Below are positions 25,248 through 33,941 of a stretch of 64,000 nucleotides of DNA, in pieces. Source of the DNA: Streptomyces natalensis ATCC 27448 (GTDB lineage: Bacteria; Actinomycetota; Actinomycetes; Streptomycetales; Streptomycetaceae); assembly GCF_000935125.1 (NCBI RefSeq), contig NZ_JRKI01000029.1:558001-622000 (forward strand), given 5' to 3'. Position 1 is the first letter of the stretch. Each line of letters begins with the position of its first letter. The notes under the pieces were generated by a model. That model was not told the origin of the DNA. It saw only the letters and a program-made list of their open reading frames with translations, and searched no databases. Both the position numbers and the translations under genes were made by a program.

Positions 25248-26162
25248 TCACGTGAGCCGACCGATCAGCCTCTTGAGGAAGTTCTGTGTCTCCTCCGGCG
25301 GGTCCGCCGCGGTGCACAGGCGATCCATGACCGCCGAGTACTGGTCGATCTCCTCCTGCTTGTCCAGGTAGAGCCCACCGGTCAGCTGCTCGAGGTACAC
25401 CTTGTCCGGCAGCTCCGGCTCGGGGAAGCGCAAGATACTGATCGGGGACCCGGCCGCCGCGTGCGCCCCCACACTGAACGGGGCGACCTGCACCGTCACA
25501 TGCGGCATCCGCTCCACCACATCAAGCAGGTGCTCCAGCTGCGCGCGCATCACCTCGGCGCCGCCGAACGTACGGCGCAGCACCGCTTCGTCCAGCACCG
25601 CCCACAGCTGAGGTGGCTCCGGGCGGCTCAGCAGCTCCTGGCGCTGTATCCGCAGCTCCACGAGGCGTTCGATCTTCGCGTCCGGCTCGTTGGGATACCC
25701 GAGGCGGGTCACCGCGTCCGCGTAGGACCTGGTCTGCAACAAGCCGGGCAGGAACTGCACTTGGTAGGTGCGGATCAGCGCCGCCGCTTCCTCCAGCCCG
25801 ATGTGCAGTTCGAACCAGTCTTCCAGGACGTCGTTGTACTGCTGCCACCAGCCCGCGACATTGGCCTGGCGGGCCAGCTCGAAATATTCTTCGCGCCGCT
25901 TCGGATCCAGTACGCGGTAGAGCGTGAGCAGATCGACCAAGTCCTTGTGCTTGAAGCCGACTTGTCCGCGCTCCAGCCGAGTGATCTTGGCGTGCGATCC
26001 GCGGATCGTCCTGCCCGCGTCCTCGCGTGAGATTCCGCATGCCTGACGCAGCTTCCTCAGCTGCGCGCCCAGCACAATGCGCCGGACCGTGGGGCTGCCC
26101 TGATTCTCGTCCAGGTAGCGCCCTATCGACAGCTCGTCATCCGGCCGCATCATGGCGGTCAT
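25248..26162 (-). CDS. XRE-family regulator with DUF5753 domain
   Basis: This protein of about 304 residues has an N-terminal helix-turn-helix (LGAQLRKLRQACGISREDAG then SHAKITRLERGQVG). The C-terminal DUF5753 domain contains WWQQYNDVLEDWFELHIGLE, FLPGLLQTRSYADAV and SPISILRFPEPELPDKVYLE. The start at 26162 follows GGGAGTGGGA. This architecture is the Streptomyces Scr1/bldB-linked family, almost always encoded beside a DUF397 protein and an anti-sigma-like ATPase. Both follow here, so the three probably form one regulatory unit affecting development or antibiotic production. Confidence 0.93.
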   Translation of the reverse strand: MTAMMRPDDELSIGRYLDENQGSPTVRRIVLGAQLRKLRQACGISREDAGRTIRGSHAKITRLERGQVGFKHKDLVDLLTLYRVLDPKRREEYFELARQANVAGWWQQYNDVLEDWFELHIGLEEAAALIRTYQVQFLPGLLQTRSYADAVTRLGYPNEPDAKIERLVELRIQRQELLSRPEPPQLWAVLDEAVLRRTFGGAEVMRAQLEHLLDVVERMPHVTVQVAPFSVGAHAAAGSPISILRFPEPELPDKVYLEQLTGGLYLDKQEEIDQYSAVMDRLCTAADPPEETQNFLKRLIGRLT

Positions 26163-26369
26163 TCCCACTCCCGAAGCAACAGTGCGGATACACCCAGTGT
26201 CCCATCCGTCGACTGCCAGGTACAGGAAGCCGCCGAAGACCGAACGGCCGGGGCGCGCTGCCAGGCGAAAGCCCCGGCCCAGCACGCCCCGGCCCCTCGT
26301 CCAACGGGCCGCGGGCGGGTCGGCCCTGGGCGGGCCGACCCTGGATCACCCGACCCTCAGGGATTCGGC

Positions 26370-26609
26370 TCAGCTCACCATCGCGTCGAAGTCGCCGTCC
26401 TTGGCACCACCGAGGAACGCAACCATCTCGGCGCGGGTGTAGATCAGCGCGGGACCCTGGGGGTCACGCGAATTCCGGACGGCGAACCCACCGTCCTCCA
26501 GAGCCGCGATCTCCACGCAGTCGCCTCCCGGTGCGCTGCGCCGGCTCTTCCGCCAGACCGCCCCCTCGATACTCTCAGCCGATACGCCATTGTCGAACTG
26601 CTGCGGCAT
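26370..26609 (-). CDS. DUF397 protein
   Basis: This protein of about 79 residues has the DUF397 core: VWRKSRRSAPGGDCVEIA, then FAVRNSRDPQGPALIYTRAE and MVAFLGGAKDGDFD. I prefer the ATG at 26609 because GGGAG lies eight bases upstream; an ATG at 26630 is possible but lacks such a site. It sits 207 bp upstream of the XRE/DUF5753 regulator gene on the same strand. DUF397 proteins are thought to bind or antagonise the partner regulator in the manner of a toxin-antitoxin-like pair. Confidence 0.9.
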   Translation of the reverse strand: MPQQFDNGVSAESIEGAVWRKSRRSAPGGDCVEIAALEDGGFAVRNSRDPQGPALIYTRAEMVAFLGGAKDGDFDAMVS

Positions 26610-26807
26610 TCCCGTCGCTCCCTCGCTCATACACGGGCGTTTGACCAGGCATCATGTGCCTGCGTAATTGCTTCTGCACGTACCGATGCAATTACGTTTC
26701 TTCTTAACGTAATTGCAGATGCAGTTGCAGCGCCATGGGTCCCCGTGGATAGTGGTCGCGAATCACCCGTTCGTGATGAAGGCCTGGAAGGCTCCACGGA
26801 GATCGTG

Positions 26808-27380
26808 ATGACACCGCACCCGGAAGGAACGACCGCGCCCCTCATACCTGTAGAACCCCTCAGCCATTTACTGGCGCAGGCCACCGGCACCCCCACCCTC
26901 CCGACCGGCGACAGCGGCCACGACCCCACGGAATTCGCAGCCTGTGCCCTCACCGCGGACCAGCAGGCGGCCGGAAAGGCCCGCCGCTTCACCTGGGCGA
27001 CCCTCAGCGGCTGGCAGTTGGGCCCTCTCGTCGACAACGCCGCCCTCGTCGTCAGCGAACTGCTGACCAACGCCCTGCGCTACGGACTGCCCACCTCCGC
27101 AGCCCGCACCACCACCTGCCCGCGCCCGCTCTGGCTCGGCCTTCTGCGCCGCCCCGACCTCGTGCTGTGCACGGTCTGCGACCACAGCACCCAAGTCCCC
27201 CTGCTGAAAACCCCCGACCACCTCGCCCAGTCCGGCCGCGGCCTGCACATCGTCAACTGCCTCAGCCAGTCGTGGGGCTGGACCACCCCGACCGTCGCGG
27301 GCAAGGCCGTATGGGCCGCACTCTCCATCGCCGAGCACGACGCCCGCTCCGCCGACCCACCCCGTTGCCCGCCCTGTTGA
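26808..27380 (+). CDS. HATPase-fold (RsbW-like) regulatory protein with a TTA codon
   Basis: This protein of about 190 residues carries the GHKL ATPase fold of anti-sigma-factor kinases. LVVSELLTNALRYG is the N-box and SGRGLHIVNCLSQSWG the G-box, with an N-terminal extension of ~55 residues. It is divergent from the DUF397 gene and completes the Streptomyces XRE-DUF397-ATPase trio. A TTA leucine codon at 26868-26870 is rare in Streptomyces and would make translation depend on the bldA tRNA. GGAG precedes the ATG at 26808; GTG 26805 is an alternative start. Confidence 0.9.
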   Translation: MTPHPEGTTAPLIPVEPLSHLLAQATGTPTLPTGDSGHDPTEFAACALTADQQAAGKARRFTWATLSGWQLGPLVDNAALVVSELLTNALRYGLPTSAARTTTCPRPLWLGLLRRPDLVLCTVCDHSTQVPLLKTPDHLAQSGRGLHIVNCLSQSWGWTTPTVAGKAVWAALSIAEHDARSADPPRCPPC

Positions 27381-27405
27381 CACCACTCCCGGCGGACGCG
27401 GCCGC

Positions 27406-28227
27406 TCACACCTTGCAGGCGGCCCCGCCGTACAGCGGGACGTCCGTGTCGCTCAAGGCGTCCGCTCCCACGTCCAGCTCGTCCGGCCGCCACCGGTGGA
27501 CCACTTCGAGACCGGGCTCGACCAGTTCCAGACCCTCGAAGAACCGCCGCACCTCGGCCTTGCTGCGCGCGTTGACGTGCGATCCCTTGGCTTCGAAGTT
27601 CTCCGAGACCGTCTCGATGGCATCGGGCTCGAAGTCGTTGGTGACGTAGGTCAAGGCCAGGAAGCTGCCGGTGGGGAGCTCGCCGAGGAGTTCCTTGACG
27701 ATGGCGTACGGGTCGTATTCCGGGGGGAGCCAGTGCAGGACGGCTACCAGGGTCAATGCGACGGGCTGCGCCAGGTCGAGGACTCCCCGCAGTTGGGGAT
27801 GGCGCAGGATCTCCTGGGGATGGCACAGGTCGGCCTGGATGTACGCGGTCCTGCCGTCGGGGTGGCTGGTGTGCAGGGCGCGCGAGTGAGCGAGGACGAT
27901 CGGGTCGTTGTCGGCGTACACGACCCGTGCCTGCGGGGTGATCGCCTGGACGACTTCGTGCAGGTTGGGCGACGTGGGAATACCGGTGCCGATGTCGAGG
28001 AACTGGCGGATGCCGGCCTCTGCTGCCAGGTATCGGGCCGCGCGCTGCATGAAGGCCCGGTTCTGCCGGGCGATCACGGCGGCGTTGGGGAGCGCCGCCA
28101 GCGTCTGCTCGGCGGCCTTCCGGTCGGCCGGGTAGTTGGTCTTACCGCCGAGGAACAGGTCATAGACGCGGGCGGCGTGCGGCCGGTCCGTGTGAAGGTC
28201 GATGGGCGATTTGGGTGTTGCTGCCAT
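27406..28227 (-). CDS. DUF574 family SAM-dependent methyltransferase
   Basis: This protein of about 273 residues starts at an ATG preceded by AGAGGA. The N-terminal ARVYDLFLGGKTNYPADR is the hallmark of DUF574 (Methyltransf_19). The SAM pocket follows as FLDIGTGIPTSPNLHEVVQ, VVYADNDPIVLAHSRA and YIQADLCHPQEIL, with the carboxylate-binding Asp in each segment. These proteins are abundant in Streptomyces and often sit near Scr1-type trios, as here, but their substrates are unknown. It is convergent with the ATPase gene (26 bp between stops). Confidence 0.93.
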   Translation of the reverse strand: MAATPKSPIDLHTDRPHAARVYDLFLGGKTNYPADRKAAEQTLAALPNAAVIARQNRAFMQRAARYLAAEAGIRQFLDIGTGIPTSPNLHEVVQAITPQARVVYADNDPIVLAHSRALHTSHPDGRTAYIQADLCHPQEILRHPQLRGVLDLAQPVALTLVAVLHWLPPEYDPYAIVKELLGELPTGSFLALTYVTNDFEPDAIETVSENFEAKGSHVNARSKAEVRRFFEGLELVEPGLEVVHRWRPDELDVGADALSDTDVPLYGGAACKV

Positions 28228-28486
28228 CCAGTCCTCTGGCTCCACGATGCTGGCTCCGCCTCTTCCGCTCGTGGGGAGCGTCCGCTGACTCCCGCCGAAC
28301 CTTAACCGGTTGACCGCCGGGCGCTGACTGGTTCGCGTGGTTGTTCAAGCCAACCCGGCGCTGAGCCTTGACACCGCCCGGTGATCACATTCACCACTCC
28401 GCGAATCCGCAAACGCTGCGTGGACCTGGCACATCAACATGAGTGACGCCACGGAACCCGCCCCGGCAGAGCCCCGCTACGCACAA

Positions 28487-28526
28487 CGTCGGCCTGCCCA
28501 GCCCCGAGGGGTTGGACAGGCCGACG
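28487..28526 (-). terminator. Terminator hairpin downstream of the S53 peptidase gene
   Basis: The arms 28487-28505 and 28508-28526 pair at 17 of 19 positions. The two exceptions pair as G-U in the minus-strand RNA or mismatch. The hairpin lies about 90 bp after the peptidase stop. Confidence 0.7.
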
Positions 28527-28618
28527 TCCTGCACGTTCCGCGCGGCGCGGTGAGCGTGCTTGGGCTTGCTCAGCTTGATTGGCGTACTGGGCGTGCTGGT
28601 TCTACGTGGCCAGCGGGA

Positions 28619-29881
28619 CTACTTGGTGAAGGCCGCGGCGCCGTTCGGCGTACCGAGACCCGTCGGGCCGTCATAGCCCTTGCCCGCCTGGCACTGGTAG
28701 TTGCCGCAGGACCCGTTGGAGCCCTCGGTGACGTCGTTCAGCTTGTCCGCGTGGGCGTACGGGTACGAGGCCGGAACGTCACCGGAACCCGGGGCCCCCG
28801 CGAGGGCGTAGACACCGGCGATGAACGGCGAGGAGGCGCTGGTGCCGCCGTACACGTTCCAGCCCTTGGCCTGGTAGGTGTCGTAGACCGCGAGGCCGGT
28901 GGCCGGGTCGGCGACGGCTGCGACATCGGCGACGGTGCGCTTGGCGCAGTCGCTGTCCTTCTGCCAGGACGGCTTGGCGTCGTACTTCGAGCAGCCCGAG
29001 CCGGCGCCCTCGCCACCGGCGGAAGTGCCCCAGACGGACTCGGAGTAGCCGCGCTTGCTGCTGTCCTTCTTGAGCGAGGTGCCGCCGACGGCGGTGACGT
29101 ACTGCGAGGCAGCCGGGTACTCGACGCCGTAGCCGCTGTCGCCGGAGCTGACGGTGATGGCGACGCCGGGGTGCTTGAAGTACTTGTCGTCCGCGGACGT
29201 GTCGGCGGCTTCCTCGCCGCCGCCGTAGCTGTTGGAGACGTACTTGGCGCCCTGCTTAACGGCCTGGTTCACGGCCGCACCGAGGTCGTCCATGTTGGCG
29301 GTCTTGGCTTCGACGAGCAGGATGTGGCAGCTCGGGCAGGCGGCGCTGACCATGTCCACGTCCAGGGAGATCTCACCGGCCCAACCCGCGTCCGGCGCCG
29401 GGTACTTCGCGCCCCCGTCCTGGTCGATCTTCTTGAAGCAGCCGTTGCTGGTGCTGCACTCCGGCAGGCCGTACTGCTTCCGGTAGGCCGCCAGGTCCTT
29501 CTCGGCGTTCGGGTCGTCGTTCGCGTCGACGATCGCCACGGTGGCGTCCTTGCCACCGTCCTTGGGGAGGTTGTAGGCGGCCTGGAGGTCGCTCGGTCCG
29601 AAACCCTTGGGGGTGTCGTGGCGGCCGAGGGACTGCTGCGACGGGATGTCGGTGCGGACGACGGACTGACACGCCATGTAGCCAGGCTTGCTCGGCTCCG
29701 AGCAGAGCCGGTGGGTGTGTGCCGAGGATGCTGCGGGCGTCGCGGTGTGCGTCGCGGTGTGCGTCGTCGCGAAGGCGCTCGACTGGGACGCGAAGACCAG
29801 GCCGCCGGTTACCAGGGCCGCCGCCGACAGCAGGGCGGGCGCGCCGCGGCGTATCAGGCTCTTTCTGCGATGAGAATGCAA
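28619..29881 (-). CDS. Secreted S53 (sedolisin-like) serine peptidase
   Basis: This 420-residue protein has a twin-arginine-like or Sec signal (RRKSLIRRGAPALLSAAALV) and a short Thr/Ala/His-rich linker (TTHTATHTATPA). The catalytic domain has the Glu/Asp pair in AGEISLDVDMVSAACP, the oxyanion region VSSGDSGYG and nucleophile Ser in YGGTSASSPF. The C-terminal Ca-binding part lies near DGPTGLGTPNG. Sedolisins usually carry a ~180-residue activation prodomain, and here only ~50 residues lie between signal and catalytic domain. It probably degrades proteins outside the cell. It is divergent from a TrmB-like regulator. Confidence 0.92.
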   Translation of the reverse strand: MHSHRRKSLIRRGAPALLSAAALVTGGLVFASQSSAFATTHTATHTATPAASSAHTHRLCSEPSKPGYMACQSVVRTDIPSQQSLGRHDTPKGFGPSDLQAAYNLPKDGGKDATVAIVDANDDPNAEKDLAAYRKQYGLPECSTSNGCFKKIDQDGGAKYPAPDAGWAGEISLDVDMVSAACPSCHILLVEAKTANMDDLGAAVNQAVKQGAKYVSNSYGGGEEAADTSADDKYFKHPGVAITVSSGDSGYGVEYPAASQYVTAVGGTSLKKDSSKRGYSESVWGTSAGGEGAGSGCSKYDAKPSWQKDSDCAKRTVADVAAVADPATGLAVYDTYQAKGWNVYGGTSASSPFIAGVYALAGAPGSGDVPASYPYAHADKLNDVTEGSNGSCGNYQCQAGKGYDGPTGLGTPNGAAAFTK

Positions 29882-30180
29882 GGAACTGCCCTCCGTGGGG
29901 GGATGGCTGGCCCCGCAACGGCCGTCGAGAAGTACCTGCGCGTTGTCATCACATCCAGATCATCATGGACCTGACATGTCAAGAGCATGACAACACACAT
30001 CTCGCATGGGGTGCCGCGGTGGAGCCAGTGTTGGAGCGTTTCGAGCATGGGGTTCAGCTACTGCCACCCCGTTCAGTGGTGGCTATAAATCAAAGTATTG
30101 ACAGCTTGGCCAAGGGGATAGAGGCACTTGGTAAAACCTTCCCCTCAACTTCTGCGCCTTGGCATATACCTTGTGGAGCC
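29882..30180. promoter_or_regulatory. Divergent promoter region of S53 peptidase and TrmB-like regulator
   Basis: This 299-bp relatively AT-rich gap contains gttgtcat (29942-29949) and its inverted copy atgacaac (29987-29994), with a further palindrome TGACATGTCA at 29972-29981. A perfect TTGACA -35 box lies at 30098-30103, facing the regulator, with TAGAGG 15 bp on. It probably hosts the operator of the TrmB-like protein. No gene is seen. Confidence 0.5.
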
Positions 30181-31122
30181 ATGGAGTTGGAAGAAGGACC
30201 CATCAACGACCTGATGGCGCTCGGCCTGGCCCGGTATGAGGCACGGGTCTATCTGGCGCTCATCAGGCGTGATTCGTACACGGCCGCCGAGGCCGCGCGC
30301 GAGGCCGACGTGCCGCGCCAGCGGGTTTACGACGTGCTGGACGCGCTGATACGGCGGCGGCTGGCCACCACACACCCCGGACGCGTGACCAAGTACTCAG
30401 CCGTCACACCCGAGTTGGCCGTAGCGCGGTTGATGGCGCTGCAACGCGAGTCCCTGGACCGGTTGGAGCGGGTCTCGGAGGGTCTGTCCGGAATTCTGCA
30501 ACCGCTCTGGTCCGACGGGCGGGTGCACACCGATCCGCTGGACTACATCGAGATCCTGCGCGACCCGAAGGCGATCACGGAACGCTTCGCCGACATCCAG
30601 CGGCAGGCCCAGCACGAACTTCTCACCTTCTGCAAACCGCCGTTCGTCGCCCCCGCGGAGAACGCGGAGGGCATCAAGGTCGTCCGCCGGCTCCACCGGG
30701 CGGGCGGCACCGTCCGGGCGATCTACCTCAATGACGAGCTCGACAACCCCGGGACGGTGGAGCATGTCCGCCGCTTCGCCACCGCGGGGGAAGAAGCCCG
30801 TTTCGCCCCGGAACTGCCGCTGAAACTCGTCATCGCCGACGCCTCACTCGTGCTGTGCGATATGCCCGACCCGGTGGCCGGTGCGGGCTCCACCACCACG
30901 CTCTTCATCGAACATCCGGCGCTCGCGGGCTGCTTGCGGCTGGCCTTCCAGACCGTGTGGAAGGACGCGGCACCTGCGCCGGCGGCGGCGATGGAGACGG
31001 AGTCGGGCTCGGAGTCGGGCTCGGAGTTGGGTTCGGAGTTGGGTTCGGAGTTGGGTTCGGATTCGGAGTCGGATTCGAAGTCGGCGAACGAGTCGGCGCG
31101 GGAGTCCGGAGTGGCGCGGTGA
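30181..31122 (+). CDS. TrmB-like helix-turn-helix transcriptional regulator
   Basis: This 313-residue protein has an N-terminal TrmB winged helix, LMALGLARYEARVYLALIRR then EADVPRQRVYDVLDALIRRR. A ligand-sensing domain follows (EILRDPKAITERFADIQRQA, then RLHRAGGTVRAIYLNDELDN). The last ~35 residues are a Ser/Glu/Gly-rich acidic tail encoded by 12-bp DNA repeats. The ATG at 30181 has only GGAG three bases upstream. It is divergent from the S53 peptidase, which it may control. TrmB proteins often bind sugars or other small molecules. Confidence 0.88.
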   Translation: MELEEGPINDLMALGLARYEARVYLALIRRDSYTAAEAAREADVPRQRVYDVLDALIRRRLATTHPGRVTKYSAVTPELAVARLMALQRESLDRLERVSEGLSGILQPLWSDGRVHTDPLDYIEILRDPKAITERFADIQRQAQHELLTFCKPPFVAPAENAEGIKVVRRLHRAGGTVRAIYLNDELDNPGTVEHVRRFATAGEEARFAPELPLKLVIADASLVLCDMPDPVAGAGSTTTLFIEHPALAGCLRLAFQTVWKDAAPAPAAAMETESGSESGSELGSELGSELGSDSESDSKSANESARESGVAR

Positions 31123-31154
31123 GGGGCTGAGTGCGGGGCTGAGTGCGGGGCTAC
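31000..31154 (+). repeat. 12-bp tandem repeats through the TrmB tail and past its stop
   Basis: Within the gene, degenerate copies of tcggagttgggt and tcggagtcgggc run from about 31000 to 31096 and encode SGSE/LGSE motifs. Immediately after the stop (31120-31122) a different 12-bp unit, ggggctgagtgc, occurs at 31123, 31135 and partially at 31147. Confidence 0.85.
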
Positions 31155-31230
31155 GGCCCCGGGGGCGCGCGGGCCATACGGGCCGCCGAAAGCCCGGGGC
31201 GGCGCCCGGCGGTCGCCGCCCCTTGCCCGT

Positions 31231-31314
31231 ATCCGTGTCGGACTGCTCGTATCCGTCTCAGAAACCGGAGTCCGTCTCAGAAACCCGTCTCCGTCTCCGT
31301 CTCAGAAAGCGGAG
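31231..31314. repeat. Degenerate ~20-bp tandem array ending in a stop codon
   Basis: Copies of a tccgtctcagaaac-type unit occur at about 31231 (decayed), 31251, 31271 and 31296. The last copy, 31296-31314, contains the stop codon and final codons of the leftward mycothiol-dependent enzyme gene. The others lie downstream of it. Confidence 0.8.
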
Positions 31315-32093
31315 TTGGCGAACCAGCGCGTCAGCAGCTCCTCGTCGCCCTGCACCTCGAAGACATCCGCACCGTGGCCCAGACGTCCGTACACGAGGCG
31401 CAGCAGATCCGCGGCGGCTCCGTGGACGGCAGCGTCGGCGCTCCCCGGGGCCGCCGGGCCCTCCACGAGGCCGAAGCCGCCGGGCTCCAGACGGACCAGC
31501 CAGTCGCCGTCGGTGTCGGTGCACCGGAAGCGGAGCGTTTCGCCGTGGCCGCGCAGGGCGGCAACCTTGGGGGCGAAGAACGCGGCGAAGGGCAGATTGA
31601 CCAGGAACTCGTCCACACCGTCGGTCGCGAGCCCGCCGTCGATCACCGGCTGCAACCCGAGGGCCAGCTCCGCGTCGGTTCGGTGCACGAGGGTCTCGAA
31701 CAGCATCCGCCGTACCCAGAACCTGGCATGCTGATCGGCGCCCCACGCCCACATCGGGGCCTCCGGATCGGTGACCGCGAACACGCTCTCGGCCTCCGCC
31801 GCACTCGCCACGAGCCAGTCGGCGTAGCCGTCCTCGTGCTCCGGCAGATGCAGTTCGACATCGCGGCTGCGGGGCGGTTCCTGGACGAGTTGACGCAGCA
31901 GGACGGAGAACCAGCGCTGCACGCTCCCGGTGTGCCTGACCAGGTCCACCAGCGTCCAGCCCGGACAGCCGGGCACCGGGGTCGCCGGGTCGGCGCCCCT
32001 GACCACCTCCACGAACCTGGCGGTCTCCGCCGCGATGGCCGCACGATGGGCACCGGGTGCAGCCGCCCACCCCGACTGACTAGGCATGTCCAT
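31302..32093 (-). CDS. Mycothiol-dependent maleylpyruvate isomerase family protein
   Basis: This 263-residue DinB-like protein has an N-terminal MDMPI bundle. GCPGWTLVDLVRHTGSVQRW carries the first metal-ligand His, and ETLVHRTDAELALG supplies the Glu and His of the Zn site. The C-terminal SCP2-like MDMPI_C domain includes LRFRCTDTDGDWLVRLEPGG. Family members use mycothiol, the actinobacterial thiol, for isomerisation or transferase reactions. The start could be 32093 or the internal ATG at 32087. Copies of its 3-prime end, including the stop codon, are repeated downstream. Confidence 0.9.
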   Translation of the reverse strand: MDMPSQSGWAAAPGAHRAAIAAETARFVEVVRGADPATPVPGCPGWTLVDLVRHTGSVQRWFSVLLRQLVQEPPRSRDVELHLPEHEDGYADWLVASAAEAESVFAVTDPEAPMWAWGADQHARFWVRRMLFETLVHRTDAELALGLQPVIDGGLATDGVDEFLVNLPFAAFFAPKVAALRGHGETLRFRCTDTDGDWLVRLEPGGFGLVEGPAAPGSADAAVHGAAADLLRLVYGRLGHGADVFEVQGDEELLTRWFANSAF

Positions 32094-32235
32094 TTCGCCA
32101 CACTTCCTGACGTCCTCCGGCCCGGCGGCCTGACCGGCCGGGCATCCCGATGCAGCCTGTCACAGCCCTGCGGCCGGAACGGCGCCGGCCGACACGCCGA
32201 CCGGCGGACGGTGGACGTCAGATGGCAGACGGCAG

Positions 32236-33033
32236 TCACGTGAGGCGACGGGCCACGCGTAGCTGCGTGAGGTAGCGCTTGGCGACGCTGCCGCCGCACC
32301 TGCGGTCGATCAGGTCGCCGATGGCCTCCAGCAGTCCGTCCAGGACGACGGGGTCCAGGGCACGGTGTCCGGAGTAGGTGCGCAGGAGGTCCAGGTACTC
32401 CTGGGTGGAGTAGGTCAGCTCCCCCTCGTAACGGCGAAAGACGGCAGGCCCGAAGCGCCCCGAGGCGTCCAGTTCCTCGCTGTCCTCGGGGATGTCGGCC
32501 GCCGTGGGCAGCCGTAGGCCAGGCGGCGTGGCGGGGTCGAACCGTTCGTAGCAGTCCTGGACCTCGAGGAAGAAGGATTCGCTGCCGCCGGCGATATGGT
32601 GCGTGGTCACGGTGGCCAGCGCACCCGCCGGGCACAGGGCGTCGGCCGCTCTGGTCACGCGGACCGCGGGATCGATCCAATGGAACGCGGTCGCTGCCAT
32701 GACCACGTCGAAGCGTTCTTGCGGCAGCGGCCAGTTCTCGAACGCAGAGACCACGATCTCCACGTCGGCGAAGTCAGCGAGGTTCCTACGAGCCAGAGCG
32801 GCCATCTCGGCGCCCAGTTCCACCGCGGTGATCCGACAACCACGGGCCGCCAGGGGCAGCGTGGCCTGCCCGGTACCGCACCCGATCTCCAGCACCCGGC
32901 ATCCGGGGCCCGTTCCGGCGAGCCGGACAAGGTCGTCGAACATGCGCTGCGGGTAAGCAGGGCGCATACGGTCGTAGAGACCTGCGGCCTCGGTGAAGGT
33001 CCCGCGCAGTCGCTCGCGGTTCGGCTTGGTCAC
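32236..33033 (-). CDS. Class I SAM-dependent methyltransferase
   Basis: This 265-residue enzyme starts at a GTG and has YDRMRPAYPQRMFDDL upstream of motif I CRVLEIGCGTGQATLPLA. Then come the acidic motif TAVELGAEMAALAR, the NWPLPQERFDVVMAATAFHW segment and a helical C-terminus. This arrangement resembles ubiquinone/BioC-like Methyltransf_11 enzymes. The FHWIDP motif is characteristic of a widespread actinobacterial subgroup whose substrate is unknown. A 10-bp palindrome at 33058-33080 lies immediately upstream. Confidence 0.92.
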   Translation of the reverse strand: MTKPNRERLRGTFTEAAGLYDRMRPAYPQRMFDDLVRLAGTGPGCRVLEIGCGTGQATLPLAARGCRITAVELGAEMAALARRNLADFADVEIVVSAFENWPLPQERFDVVMAATAFHWIDPAVRVTRAADALCPAGALATVTTHHIAGGSESFFLEVQDCYERFDPATPPGLRLPTAADIPEDSEELDASGRFGPAVFRRYEGELTYSTQEYLDLLRTYSGHRALDPVVLDGLLEAIGDLIDRRCGGSVAKRYLTQLRVARRLT

Positions 33034-33057
33034 GGTTGAACCCTAGGCTGGCCCCCA

Positions 33058-33080
33058 ACGTCCCTGCCGTGCAGGGACGT
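33058..33080 (-). promoter_or_regulatory. Perfect 10-bp palindrome between SDR and methyltransferase genes
   Basis: The arms acgtccctgc (33058-33067) and gcagggacgt (33071-33080) are exact inverted copies with a 3-base centre. It lies 25 bp upstream of the methyltransferase start and 65 bp downstream of the SDR stop, so it could be an operator for the former or a terminator for the latter. Confidence 0.5.
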
Positions 33081-33144
33081 CAAGAGAAAGGGCCAGGGCC
33101 TGTCCTGAGCCCGGCCCATCGAACGCGGTGGTCTCTGCCGATCG

Positions 33145-33882
33145 TCAGGCTTGCGCAGTGGGCCGGACGACGACCTCGCTGACGTCGACGCCGATGGGCT
33201 GCTCGATCGCGAAACCGATCGCGGATGCGATGGCGGAGGGCGGGATGGCGATCTCGTCGCGCTGTCGGACCATCGCTGCCGCTGCCTCGGGGCTCGCTCC
33301 CTTGCCGACCCCTTCGGTGTGGGTGAACCCGGGTGAGACGAGGGTGACACGCAGGTCGGGACCGGACTCCTGCCGCAGCCCCTCGGTCAGCACTTTGACC
33401 GCCGTCTTGGTGGCCGCGTACACGCTCTGCGGTGATTTCACCACGTAGGCCGCGGTGGAAGCGATATTGACGAACTGGCCGGAACGCTGCCGCCGGAAGA
33501 CGGGCAGCGCCGCTCCGATCCCGTTGAGCAGGCCGGTGATGTGCGTGGCGACCATCGCGTCCCAGTCGTCCTGGCGCAGCTCGTCGAACGGTGACACCGC
33601 CATCGTGCCGGCGTTGGAAACCAGCACGTCGAGCCGCCCGAACCGATTGACCGCCGTATCCGTGAGGAGCTTCAGGTCTTCCCGGCGTGTCACGTCGATG
33701 ACGGCTCCGACGGCCGAGCCGCCCTGCGCAGTGATCCGGTCCACCACCGCGTTCAGCCGGTCTTCCCGTCGGGCTCCCAGGACGAGCCGGGCCCCTTTCT
33801 CGGCGAGGTATGTCGCCGTCGCGGCTCCGATGCCGCTGCTGGCACCCGTGATCGCTACGACCTTGCCTGCGATTCCCGACAT
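33145..33882 (-). CDS. Short-chain dehydrogenase/reductase
   Basis: This protein of about 245 residues is a classical SDR. The cofactor motif VVAITGASSGIGAATA is at residues ~8-23, with ARREDRL suggesting NADP preference and VSNAGT after the fourth strand. The active-site Ser is in NIASTAAYVVKSPQS, followed by YAATKTAVK with the catalytic Tyr and Lys. The ATG at 33882 follows AAGGA. It is divergent from a TetR repressor, with two GC-rich repeats between them, the usual arrangement of a repressor controlling a detoxifying reductase. Confidence 0.93.
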   Translation of the reverse strand: MSGIAGKVVAITGASSGIGAATATYLAEKGARLVLGARREDRLNAVVDRITAQGGSAVGAVIDVTRREDLKLLTDTAVNRFGRLDVLVSNAGTMAVSPFDELRQDDWDAMVATHITGLLNGIGAALPVFRRQRSGQFVNIASTAAYVVKSPQSVYAATKTAVKVLTEGLRQESGPDLRVTLVSPGFTHTEGVGKGASPEAAAAMVRQRDEIAIPPSAIASAIGFAIEQPIGVDVSEVVVRPTAQA

Positions 33883-33941
33883 GATCAAAAGTCCTTACCG
33901 GTGGAATACGCGCAGGTCAGACCATGACCTACAGTGGAATT

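Noticed and set aside
28439..29974. 511-codon open frame on the plus strand
   Set aside because: It lies wholly antisense to the S53 peptidase, which has clear signal and catalytic motifs.
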